DNA of 64,000 nucleotides from Verrucomicrobiales bacterium. GTDB lineage: Bacteria > Verrucomicrobiota > Verrucomicrobiia > Limisphaerales > UBA11358. Location of the stretch: contig JAQTQB010000002.1 of assembly GCA_028712475.1 (NCBI GenBank), positions 62,001 through 126,000 on the forward strand, given 5' to 3'. Position numbers and translations under genes: made by a program. Below, one piece after another: positions 34,378 to 40,605 of this stretch (within the stretch, counting starts at the first letter, position 1; every line of letters starts with the position of its first letter). Below the pieces are notes generated by a model. It did not search any database. It was given only the letters and a program-made list of their open reading frames with translations, and had not been told where the DNA came from.

Positions 34378-35162
34378 TTTTTCCTCCTTAAAAGCGTCTT
34401 TGCTTTTCCCCGTTTGGCTTTCTGCCGGATTGCTATGCCGCTTTGCTGGATCAGCTCGCTGCCTAAATCCAACTGTGACTTAGCGCTGGCCCAATGCCGT
34501 TTGATTTCCTCCGTTGTCATCTTTCGTTTCTCCGGCGAAGCCGATTTCCCATCCACAACCCGTTCTTGTGAGCGGAGCGAACCATCAAAATCCCCTCGTT
34601 TCTCCGCGCGGAGCGCGCCATTTCTTCTTTCATTCCTGAAAGGAATTTCTTCCGTAGGAACAGTATTAGTTAGGGGGGCGTCTTTTTTGGCAACCCTTGG
34701 GGTAGCTCTTTTGGCAACCCTAGGAGTGCCGTGGCTGGCAACCCTAGGAGTGCCGTGGCTGGCAACCCTAGGAGTGCCGTGGCTGGCAACCCTAGGAGTG
34801 CCGTGGCTGGCAACCCTAGGAGTGCCGTGGCTGGCAACCCTAGGAGTGCCGTGGCTGGCATCCCTCAATTCAGGCAAAATCAGCCGGAAATGTGCTTTGC
34901 CGGGGCAACCTTTAATTCCCTCGTAAGCAAAATGGCCGCGATCAACCAGCTCGCGCACGTTGCGATAGCTCTCCCGTTTACTCATGCCCCAGCAAAGATG
35001 GCTGCATAGCGTCCACGGCAGCGGAAATGAATCAAGCGGCCAAATGTGCGGATCGTTGTAAACGTAGCTACCGACACGCAAGCCGAGCGTCCGCGCGCCG
35101 TGGCTCAATTTGCTGTCGCTTTCAATGGCGAGCTTCAACCGGAAAATGCTTTTTAGTTTCAT
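34374..35162 (-). CDS. Winged-helix replication-initiator-like protein with ASHGTPRV repeats
   Basis: 262 residues from ATG 35162. N-terminal ~95 residues, 'SKLSHGARTLGLRVGSYVYNDPHIWPLDSFPLPWTLCSHLCWGMSKRESYRNVRELVDRGHFAYEG', follow the winged-helix plan of plasmid/phage replication initiators (..LA..lg.s..tv.r.i.eLv..G). Residues about 103-150 are six exact copies of ASHGTPRV plus degenerate ones, coded by 24-bp repeats. The C-terminus is basic. No helicase, primase or rolling-circle motif is visible elsewhere in the element, so this is the main replication candidate. Confidence 0.65.
   Translation of the reverse strand: MKLKSIFRLKLAIESDSKLSHGARTLGLRVGSYVYNDPHIWPLDSFPLPWTLCSHLCWGMSKRESYRNVRELVDRGHFAYEGIKGCPGKAHFRLILPELRDASHGTPRVASHGTPRVASHGTPRVASHGTPRVASHGTPRVASHGTPRVAKRATPRVAKKDAPLTNTVPTEEIPFRNERRNGALRAEKRGDFDGSLRSQERVVDGKSASPEKRKMTTEEIKRHWASAKSQLDLGSELIQQSGIAIRQKAKRGKAKTLLRRKK
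34713..34856. repeat. Six perfect 24-bp tandem repeats inside the replication-like gene
   Basis: Unit GGCAACCCTAGGAGTGCCGT + GGCT, starting at 34713, 34737, 34761, 34785, 34809 and 34833; a degenerate copy starts at 34689. Each unit codes one ASHGTPRV on the minus strand. No third-position divergence at all. Could be an iteron array. Confidence 0.9.
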
Positions 35163-35239
35163 CGCGCCAGTGCCGTGGTGAATGTGGAAATTCGGTCGAG
35201 AAGTCCCGCGCCGCTGAAAAGTGACAGCACGGGTTTCAT
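35159..35239 (-). pseudogene. Scar of a C5-cytosine DNA methyltransferase gene
   Basis: A 26-codon frame reads MKPVLSLFSGAGLLDRISTF then TTALAR. The first 16 residues are the SAM-binding motif I N-terminus of C5-cytosine methyltransferases ('LSLFSGAGLLD'), after which similarity stops. Its stop overlaps the next start (ATGA). It is either a deletion scar of a viral methyltransferase gene or a reused start region. Confidence 0.6.
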
Positions 35240-35277
35240 TGATAAAGTTCCAGCCTGACCTTTCGCGCCGGGATAGC

Positions 35278-35655
35278 TCATTGCCCGAACCTTTTGAACC
35301 ACGCCGGTTCTGTGTCTTCCTGCACCTGCTTGGCCGTTCCGCGTAAGGCAGTCGCGGACGGCTTGCCGCCCGCCGCTTGAAATTCCCCTGGGGTTTCAAA
35401 GTGCAGGTGATCATCCGCCGCGATGGTGGCGGCGTCCGCCCAAACGACCTGTGGACGCCCGCGATGGCCTTTTACGCGCAAGCCGGTGTCACGGATGCGA
35501 TGTTCGGCGTAGAGGTCGGAGAAACGCGGCTGGATTTGTTCCAGCGGCTTGTCGAGGTCAGCGGCGATTTCGCGCGCCGTGGCCCGCCCGCCGAGTTGTT
35601 TTAGACGCAACAGGCAGAGATTTGCCAGTGCCGCGCGAGCTTTTAGTGATGCCAT
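35278..35655 (-). CDS. Winged-HTH viral DNA-binding protein
   Basis: 125 residues from ATG 35655: 'LKARAALANLCLLRLKQLGGRATAREIAADLDKPLEQIQPRFSDLYAEHRIRDTGLRVKGHRGRPQVVW', a winged helix of the type that scores 'PRFSDLxxxGxIxDTG.R' in phage regulators. Probably a repressor or replication accessory protein. Overlaps the upstream gene by about 100 bases. Confidence 0.65.
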   Translation of the reverse strand: MASLKARAALANLCLLRLKQLGGRATAREIAADLDKPLEQIQPRFSDLYAEHRIRDTGLRVKGHRGRPQVVWADAATIAADDHLHFETPGEFQAAGGKPSATALRGTAKQVQEDTEPAWFKRFGQ

Positions 35656-35845
35656 TTTTTCTAGTCTCCCAAAGGTAGATGGTTTGAACTGTCCAGCGCA
35701 CGAGACCGAGAACGTCAATGTCCGGCGTCGGCACTGTGCCACTTTCGCGTCGCCGATACAGTGTGCGGACTGAAATTTTCAGATGCCGCGCCAAGTCCTG
35801 ATTTGTCAGTGTGTCCGCCAGCTCCTGTTTGGTGGGGAACTTCAC
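35558..35845 (-). CDS. HTH (MerR/excisionase-like) viral protein
   Basis: 95 residues: 'TKQELADTLTNQDLARHLKISVRTLYRRRESGTVPTPDIDVLGLVRWTVQTIYLWE' is a helix-turn-helix of the AlpA/excisionase kind, where 'LAR.L.IS.RTLYR....G..P.P' and 'VRW....I..W' are typical. Could be Xis or a transcription switch. ATGA overlap with upstream gene. The C-terminal 25 basic residues overlap the next gene in another frame. Confidence 0.7.
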   Translation of the reverse strand: MKFPTKQELADTLTNQDLARHLKISVRTLYRRRESGTVPTPDIDVLGLVRWTVQTIYLWETRKNGITKSSRGTGKSLPVASKTTRRAGHGARNRR

Positions 35846-36027
35846 GAGATGCGTTTGACTTTAACTTGCAACTTTTTGCCGCCCGGTTCGTAGCAGCGGA
35901 ACTCCAATTCCGACGCAATTGCCCGCGCAAATTCCTCTGCCGTGGGGGGGCGCTCAATCCCGGCCTCCTCTATTTTCAGGTTTTGATAGCCGGAAAATTC
36001 CAGTTGAAAAACGATGGGCTTGCTCAT
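35842..36027 (-). CDS. Small early viral protein, 61 residues
   Basis: MSKPIVFQLEFSGYQNLKIE..., acidic-basic alternating, ends 'CYEPGGKKLQVKVKRIS'. ATGA overlaps at both ends support translation. Function unknown. Confidence 0.55.
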   Translation of the reverse strand: MSKPIVFQLEFSGYQNLKIEEAGIERPPTAEEFARAIASELEFRCYEPGGKKLQVKVKRIS

Positions 36028-36215
36028 GTGGTTTGGCGTTTAAGAAACGGTTCGGGCGTTGTGACGCGGCGCGGACGCGGACTGTATTGCAGGAACACGG
36101 CGGAATTGTTCCCGCAGTCCGGGCAACGCTGCACGCTGTCCGCGTCGTTGACGATGGCGAGAATCTTCACGTCACGTTTGCAGTAGGAACAATACCAGCG
36201 CGGCGTGGTTTTCAT
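36024..36215 (-). CDS. Zinc-ribbon early viral protein, 63 residues
   Basis: From ATG 36215: MKTTPRWYCSYCKRDVKILA..., with CxxC (CSYC) and CxxC (CPDC) about 20 residues apart, a classic zinc ribbon. ATGA overlap on both sides. Possibly an inhibitor or adaptor of a host nucleic-acid enzyme; that is a guess. Confidence 0.62.
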   Translation of the reverse strand: MKTTPRWYCSYCKRDVKILAIVNDADSVQRCPDCGNNSAVFLQYSPRPRRVTTPEPFLKRQTT

Positions 36216-36409
36216 TCGGCCATCCCCCATGAGGCGTTGCCGGTTTCCTCCATCGTGGCGGCGAGCGTCTCCGCGTTCTCAATGGCGATGGCGGCGACTT
36301 CTTTTTTGAGCTTCTTATCCACCGCCGGATTTTCCGCGAGAAACTTGGCGGCGGTATGCTCCACGAACTGACGGCGGCGAAGCTGACGGTCGAATTCTCT
36401 AGCTGTCAT
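36212..36409 (-). CDS. Small helical early viral protein, 65 residues
   Basis: From ATG 36409: MTAREFDRQLRRRQFVEHTA..., helical with an acidic C-terminus. The start overlaps the upstream stop (ATGA), which is why 36445 was not chosen. Function unknown. Confidence 0.55.
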   Translation of the reverse strand: MTAREFDRQLRRRQFVEHTAAKFLAENPAVDKKLKKEVAAIAIENAETLAATMEETGNASWGMAE

Positions 36410-36612
36410 GGTGTGGTTATCCTCCAGAGTTGAACCGGCGCACAACGCAGTTGCGCGAGCAGTGCTGAAAGTGCGGTTTTTTTGTTTGGGTAGTGAATCG
36501 CCAATCCGTCTGGCCGGATAAGCAGGAAACCTTTTTTTGAGCGTGTTCGCCGCGTCACAATCACACCAGCTTTGCGACGGGCCACGGCGCGGATTCGGGT
36601 TTCAAGTTTCAT
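36406..36612 (-). CDS. Small basic early viral protein, 68 residues
   Basis: MKLETRIRAVARRKAGVIVT..., then 'SKKGFLLIRPDGLAIHYPNKKTALSALLAQL'. Basic N-terminus and a small alpha/beta core. Overlaps both neighbours. Function unknown. Confidence 0.55.
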   Translation of the reverse strand: MKLETRIRAVARRKAGVIVTRRTRSKKGFLLIRPDGLAIHYPNKKTALSALLAQLRCAPVQLWRITTP

Positions 36613-36802
36613 TTATCGTCCTTTCCAATGCGAACGCGCTGCCCGCGCTCATCGCCATTTCGTGACGGCCAAACTGTTTGACCCAGCGGACGCGGCGATC
36701 TGGGAAATCACCAATCACAACCCAGCCGTGTTCCGTCAGAAACCGCTCCCGCTTGTCCCGCGCCTGATGAAACGACCGGCGCACGTCGTCAATGGTGATC
36801 AT
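36602..36802 (-). CDS. Small early viral protein, 66 residues
   Basis: MITIDDVRRSFHQARDKRER..., then 'FLTEHGWVVIGDFPDRRVRWVKQFGRHEMAMS'. ATGA overlap with the upstream gene, 11-base overlap with the next. Function unknown. Confidence 0.55.
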   Translation of the reverse strand: MITIDDVRRSFHQARDKRERFLTEHGWVVIGDFPDRRVRWVKQFGRHEMAMSAGSAFALERTINET

Positions 36803-36978
36803 GGCGTGGTGTGTTTTCCGTTCAGCCCGTTTTCCAGCGCGACGACGCCGCGTTCGATGGCGGCGGTGAAGAATATGCCGTGATTGGCTTTGATGCGGCG
36901 GAGCGCGCAGCGCGCCGGAGCAGACAACTCCAGAGAGGTCTGCTTCCGTCGTGATTTTTTCAGTTTAGTTTTCGGCAT
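36799..36978 (-). CDS. Small basic early viral protein, 59 residues
   Basis: From ATG 36978: MPKTKLKKSRRKQTSLELSA, then 'PARCALRRIKANHGIFFTAAIERGVVALENGLNGK'. The second part resembles ribbon-helix-helix or antitoxin-like helices. Overlaps the upstream gene by 14 bases. Function unknown. Confidence 0.55.
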   Translation of the reverse strand: MPKTKLKKSRRKQTSLELSAPARCALRRIKANHGIFFTAAIERGVVALENGLNGKHTTP

Positions 36979-37192
36979 AATTGAGTTCGGTTTGCGGTTG
37001 CGGTTTGTCCAGGCTGATCCAGTCCAGGTGTTCCGGGTCAACGTGACGCCCGGCGATTTCCTCCAGGGCAATCTGCGCGATGCACTCCTCATAGAACGGC
37101 GCGAAGCGGTTGGTTTCCGTGTCCCGGATGCCCGGCCCGCCCTGGTATTGGAAAAGCTCGTAACGTGTTTTTTTGGCAGTCGTGTCGCTCAT
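36965..37192 (-). CDS. First early viral protein, 75 residues
   Basis: From ATG 37192: MSDTTAKKTRYELFQYQGGP, then 'GIRDTETNRFAPFYEECIAQIALEEIAGRHVDPEHLDWI'. First gene of the leftward array, directly behind a promoter-like sequence in the divergent switch region; with that promoter the message would be nearly leaderless. Function unknown. Confidence 0.58.
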   Translation of the reverse strand: MSDTTAKKTRYELFQYQGGPGIRDTETNRFAPFYEECIAQIALEEIAGRHVDPEHLDWISLDKPQPQTELNYAEN

Positions 37193-37194
37193 TG

Positions 37195-37265
37195 GTGTCA
37201 AGGTATCACAGTCTCACGAAACGAGTCAAGAGAAACCTTGATTTTTCTTTTGTGCGTGTTATCGT
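37195..37265. promoter_or_regulatory. Divergent switch region of the provirus
   Basis: Leftward: TTGACT (37224-37229), 16 bases, GATACC (37202-37207). Rightward: TTGATT (37238-37243), 16 bases, TATCGT (37260-37265). Arms TCAAGGT (37198-37204) and ACCTTGA (37235-37241) form an inverted repeat that overlaps the leftward -10 and the rightward -35, as a repressor operator would. Confidence 0.5.
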
Positions 37266-37273
37266 GTGCCTGT

Positions 37274-37534
37274 ATGAATAAATCACCAGTTCAAACCAAG
37301 CTGAAAAAACAAACCTTTTGCTCGTTCCGGCCTTCACCTGAAAACGCACAAAGACTTGAGTTGGCCAAGAAATTTGGGTTCAACGTGAGTGAGTTGATAA
37401 ACGAGGCTTTGAAGGAGAAGCTGCCCGACGCGCTGACGCAGAGATCGAGACTTCTTCAGTCCGACTTGCAAACTTTTGAGAAGATGGTGCGCGGTGGAGG
37501 GTTTGAACCTCCGACCCCTACCGTGTCAAGGTAA
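37274..37534 (+). CDS. Ribbon-helix-helix-like regulator at the right end of the provirus
   Basis: 86 residues from ATG 37274: MNKSPVQTKLKKQTFCSFRP, then 'SPENAQRLELAKKFGFNVSELINEALKEKLPDALTQRSRLLQSDLQTFEKM'. A short strand followed by two helices with 'NVSELINEALKE' fits an RHH DNA-binding fold. The last ~17 residues are read from the tRNA-Val sequence and the stop is the first in-frame codon beyond the att core, so the C-terminus exists only in the integrated form; in the circle the frame would stay open to the position equal to 24370. Likely repressor or excision switch. Confidence 0.65.
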   Translation: MNKSPVQTKLKKQTFCSFRPSPENAQRLELAKKFGFNVSELINEALKEKLPDALTQRSRLLQSDLQTFEKMVRGGGFEPPTPTVSR

Positions 37535-37559
37535 TGCTCTACCACTGAGCTAACCGCGC
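37485..37559 (-). tRNA. tRNA-Val (anticodon GAC), 3' half supplied by provirus
   Basis: Reads GCGCGGTTAGCTCAGTGGTA, then GAGCATTACCTTGACACGGT and AGGGGTCGGAGGTTCAAACC, ending CTCCACCGCGCACCA. Acceptor stem GCGCGGT/ACCGCGC is perfect, anticodon GAC, CCA encoded. Bases 37485-37531 belong to the integrated element and restore the gene; the displaced host 3' half is at 24090-24136. Confidence 0.95.
37513..37531. repeat. attR core, 19 bp
   Basis: GACCCCTACCGTGTCAAGG, identical to 24118-24136; covers the anticodon arm and variable region of tRNA-Val. Confidence 0.9.
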
Positions 37560-37825
37560 AACCGAAAGGGCGGTTAGTGTCATTTTTCCGCCGCGTTTTG
37601 GCAAGCTTGAATTCTTGTTTCCGGCCTTGCTTCGATGTGACAGCAAGTATTTTGCAGGGCTGGATTCCCAAAAACAAGTTGCCATTTGAACATGCAGGCA
37701 CTAGAACAAACAATGAATTGCCGCCCTAGCCAGTTTTGGCGATTCTCAAGTGCAATAATATCAAATAACTCATATGGCACTTTTTGGCAAAAGTTTGCCA
37801 GATTGTGCGCACTCAACCGACATTT
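37560..37825. other. Gap between tRNA-Val and uxaE
   Basis: 266 bases that must hold the promoter of tRNA-Val (leftward) and of uxaE (rightward). AT-richer than surroundings; no convincing -35/-10 pair, hairpin with T-run or ORF recognised. Confidence 0.5.
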
Positions 37826-39088
37826 ATGAATCAATGCCTGCCGCTGGGGAAATTATCGTTTGGCATGGGCGACCGTTTCGGTCATCAGGGCAAGGCGCAG
37901 CTGCGCGCGTGCGTGCTCGCCACCGAACTGGGCGCGCATTTTGTGCCCGTCTGGAACAAATCCAACCGCGAACACTCCTTCATCGGCACCGAACCGTCCA
38001 GTTTACGCGCCGAGGCCGACGACGCGGTGAAGGCGCTCGGCTGGAAAAAAAGTTATCATGTGGATGCCGACCACATCCGCCTCGAAACGGTGGATCGTTT
38101 CATCGCGCCCTCGGATTTCTTCACGATTGACGTGGCGGACAGCATCGGCAAGCCCGCCAGCGTGACGGACGTGAAGGCGTTTGCGGCCCGGCATCCCGAA
38201 CTGAACGGCACAGTTTCCATTCCGAACATTGACAAACCATTTGTGATTTCGCGCACCGAAGTGGAACGGGTCGCCAATAAATTCCTGCTGGCCGTGCAGG
38301 ATGCCGGCAAGATCTATCGGCACATCCTGGCGGCCAAAGGCGCGGAGAATTTCATCACCGAGGTTTCGATGGACGAAACCGACAGCCCGCAGACGCCGAC
38401 GGAACTGCTGATCATTCTGGCCGCAATCGCAGACCAGAAAATCCCGATCCAGACGATCGCGCCCAAGTTCACCGGCCGTTTCAACAAGGGCGTGGATTAC
38501 GTCGGCGATGTGAAGCAGTTTGAGAAGGAATTCAACGATGACCTCGCCGTCATCGCATTCGCCGTCAAGAAATACGGCCTGCCGCCGTCGCTGAAATTGA
38601 GCGTTCATTCCGGCAGCGACAAGTTTTCCATTTATGAGCCGATGCGCCGCGCGCTCAAGAAATTTGACGCGGGCGTCCACATCAAGACCGCCGGCACAAC
38701 CTGGCTGGAAGAACTCATCGGCCTGGCGGAGGCGGGCGGCGACGGTTTGGAAATCGCGAAGGAAATATACGCGTGCGCGATGGAGCACGTGGACGAATTC
38801 TGCGCGCCTTACGCCAGCGTCATTGATATTGATAAAGCGAAACTGCCGGGCGCGGCGGTGGTGAACGGCTGGAATTCCAAGCAGTTCACCGATGCGCTGC
38901 GTCACGACCAGAAAAATCCCGGCTACAATTCCAGCTTCCGCCAGTTGCTGCACGTCAGCTTCAAGGTCGCGGCTAAAAAAGGCGGACGTTATCTGAACGC
39001 GCTTAAAAAGCACGAAGCCATTGTCGCCAGGAACGTGACGAAAAACCTTTTCGAGCGGCACATGAAGCCGTTGTTACTTGGGAAATAA
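37826..39088 (+). CDS. uxaE: Tagaturonate epimerase, UxaE family
   Basis: 420 residues of the UxaE pattern: 'MNQCLPLGKLSFGMGDRFGHQGKAQLRA', 'HVDADHIRLETVDRFIAPSDFFTIDVADSIG', 'FITEVSMDETDSPQTPTELLIILAAIA', 'IAPKFTGRFNKGVDYVGD', 'LKLSVHSGSDKFSIY'. Interconverts D-tagaturonate and D-fructuronate. Followed after 2 bases by uxaC, so the pair links galacturonate and glucuronate catabolism. ATG 37826 is chosen from the family N-terminus. Confidence 0.85.
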   Translation: MNQCLPLGKLSFGMGDRFGHQGKAQLRACVLATELGAHFVPVWNKSNREHSFIGTEPSSLRAEADDAVKALGWKKSYHVDADHIRLETVDRFIAPSDFFTIDVADSIGKPASVTDVKAFAARHPELNGTVSIPNIDKPFVISRTEVERVANKFLLAVQDAGKIYRHILAAKGAENFITEVSMDETDSPQTPTELLIILAAIADQKIPIQTIAPKFTGRFNKGVDYVGDVKQFEKEFNDDLAVIAFAVKKYGLPPSLKLSVHSGSDKFSIYEPMRRALKKFDAGVHIKTAGTTWLEELIGLAEAGGDGLEIAKEIYACAMEHVDEFCAPYASVIDIDKAKLPGAAVVNGWNSKQFTDALRHDQKNPGYNSSFRQLLHVSFKVAAKKGGRYLNALKKHEAIVARNVTKNLFERHMKPLLLGK

Positions 39089-39090
39089 TT

Positions 39091-40545
39091 ATGGCTTTCA
39101 TCCACGACGACTTTTTGCTGGGCACAAAAACGGCGCGCAGGCTGTATCACAAATACGCCGGGGCCGAGCCGATCTTTGATTATCACTGCCACATTCCGCC
39201 GCGCGAGATCGCCGGCAACCGCCGGTTCAACAACCTGTTTGAAATCTGGCTGGAAGGAGATCATTACAAATGGCGCGCGATGCGGGCAAACGGCGTCGCG
39301 GAAAAATTCTGCACCGGCGACGCCTCGCCGCATGACAAGTTTCTCGCGTGGGCCAAAACTGTTCCGCACACGCTGCGCAATCCCCTGTATCATTGGACGC
39401 ATCTCGAACTGACGCGCTACTTCGGCATCACGGACCTGCTCGATGAAACCACGGCGGAAAAAATCTGGAAGCAGGCGAATGAAAAGCTCGCCACGCCCGC
39501 GCTCACGACCCAGGGCATCCTGAAAAAATTCCAGGTCAAGGTCGTCTGCACGACGGACGATCCGGCGGACAATCTGGAACATCACCGTGCCTTTGCCAGG
39601 CAAAGGCATCCGACGAAGATGCTGCCCGCGTTCCGCCCGGACAAGGCGTTGACGGTGAACCAGCCCGCCGGTTTTAACTGGTGGGTCGAACAGCTTTCCG
39701 CCGCCGCGAACATTGACATCAACAGCTTTGGCGCGTTCATCATGGCCTTGCAGAAGCGGCACGACTTTTTTCATTCGCAAGGCTGCCGGTTGTCCGATCA
39801 CGGCCTGGACCATTGCTTCGCGGATTTTTGTTCCGAAAAGATTGCCGCCGGAATTTTCGACAAGGCGCGCCAAGGCGGACCGGTTTCACCGCTGGAACAT
39901 TCGCAGTTCGCGTCGTTCATGATGCTGTTCTTCGGCCGGCTCGATGCCAAACGCGGCTGGACGAAGCAGCTTCACCTCGGCGCGCTCCGCAGCAACAACA
40001 CGCGCCTGCTCAAGCAGCTTGGGCCGGACACGGGCTTTGATTCCATCGGCGATTTTCCGCAGACACAGCCGCTCGCAGCCTATCTGGACAAACTGGATTC
40101 GGAGAATTCCCTGCCGAAAACGGTCATTTATAATCTGAACCCGGCGGACAATTACGCCTTCGCCGCGATGATCGGGAATTTTCAGGACGGCACCATTCCC
40201 GGCAAAATCCAATACGGTTCCGGCTGGTGGTTTTTGGACCAGAAGGAAGGCATGGAAATGCAGATCAACGCGCTCTCGAATCTCGGCCTGCTCTCGCGGT
40301 TCATCGGCATGATCACGGATTCACGCTCGTTCATGAGCTATCCTCGCCACGAGTATTTCCGCCGCACGCTCTGCAACCTGATCGGCCGCGACATCGAAAA
40401 CGGGGCAATTCCCAACGATGAAGGCCTGGTCGGCCCGATGATCAGAAACATCTGCTACGCGAACGCGAAGAACTACATGGCCTTCCCCGGCGTGGACGAA
40501 GCCGCGCCCAAGAATAAAAAATCCGGCGGAAGGCCGCGGAGATGA
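39091..40545 (+). CDS. uxaC: Glucuronate (uronate) isomerase
   Basis: 484 residues. 'PIFDYHCHIPPREIAGNRRFNNLFEIWLEGDHYKWRAMRANG', 'CTTDDPADNLEHH', 'GKIQYGSGWWFLDQKEGMEMQINALSNLGLLSRFIGMITDSRSFMSYPRHEYFRR' are typical amidohydrolase-like UxaC motifs. Converts glucuronate to fructuronate and galacturonate to tagaturonate. Ends in a basic tail (KNKKSGGRPRR). Same operon as uxaE. Confidence 0.95.
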   Translation: MAFIHDDFLLGTKTARRLYHKYAGAEPIFDYHCHIPPREIAGNRRFNNLFEIWLEGDHYKWRAMRANGVAEKFCTGDASPHDKFLAWAKTVPHTLRNPLYHWTHLELTRYFGITDLLDETTAEKIWKQANEKLATPALTTQGILKKFQVKVVCTTDDPADNLEHHRAFARQRHPTKMLPAFRPDKALTVNQPAGFNWWVEQLSAAANIDINSFGAFIMALQKRHDFFHSQGCRLSDHGLDHCFADFCSEKIAAGIFDKARQGGPVSPLEHSQFASFMMLFFGRLDAKRGWTKQLHLGALRSNNTRLLKQLGPDTGFDSIGDFPQTQPLAAYLDKLDSENSLPKTVIYNLNPADNYAFAAMIGNFQDGTIPGKIQYGSGWWFLDQKEGMEMQINALSNLGLLSRFIGMITDSRSFMSYPRHEYFRRTLCNLIGRDIENGAIPNDEGLVGPMIRNICYANAKNYMAFPGVDEAAPKNKKSGGRPRR

Positions 40546-40605
40546 ATTTCCGGACAGGTCAATTTCAACTTTGAAGTCGCCGCGTTGAACGGTTACGCTG
40601 TCGTC

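Larger units (their letters stand above)
24118..37531. mobile_element. Provirus with double-jelly-roll capsid, integrated in tRNA-Val
   Basis: Bounded by identical 19-bp repeats (GACCCCTACCGTGTCAAGG) at 24118-24136 and 37513-37531, giving a 13,395-bp unit. It holds a tyrosine recombinase at the left end, a PM2-like major capsid protein, an A32-type packaging ATPase, many tiny membrane proteins, lysis candidates, a replication protein and a divergent regulatory region at the right end; about 31 genes, all but two reading leftward. Size and gene set fit tailless DJR-capsid viruses (PM2 about 10 kb, PRD1 about 15 kb), and the absence of terminase, portal and tail genes excludes a tailed phage. 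Gene-level integrity suggests it may still be active. Confidence 0.88.

Noticed and set aside
34689-34856. Possible CRISPR array
   Set aside because: 24-bp repeats are directly adjacent without spacers and are in frame in a gene, so they are tandem coding repeats.
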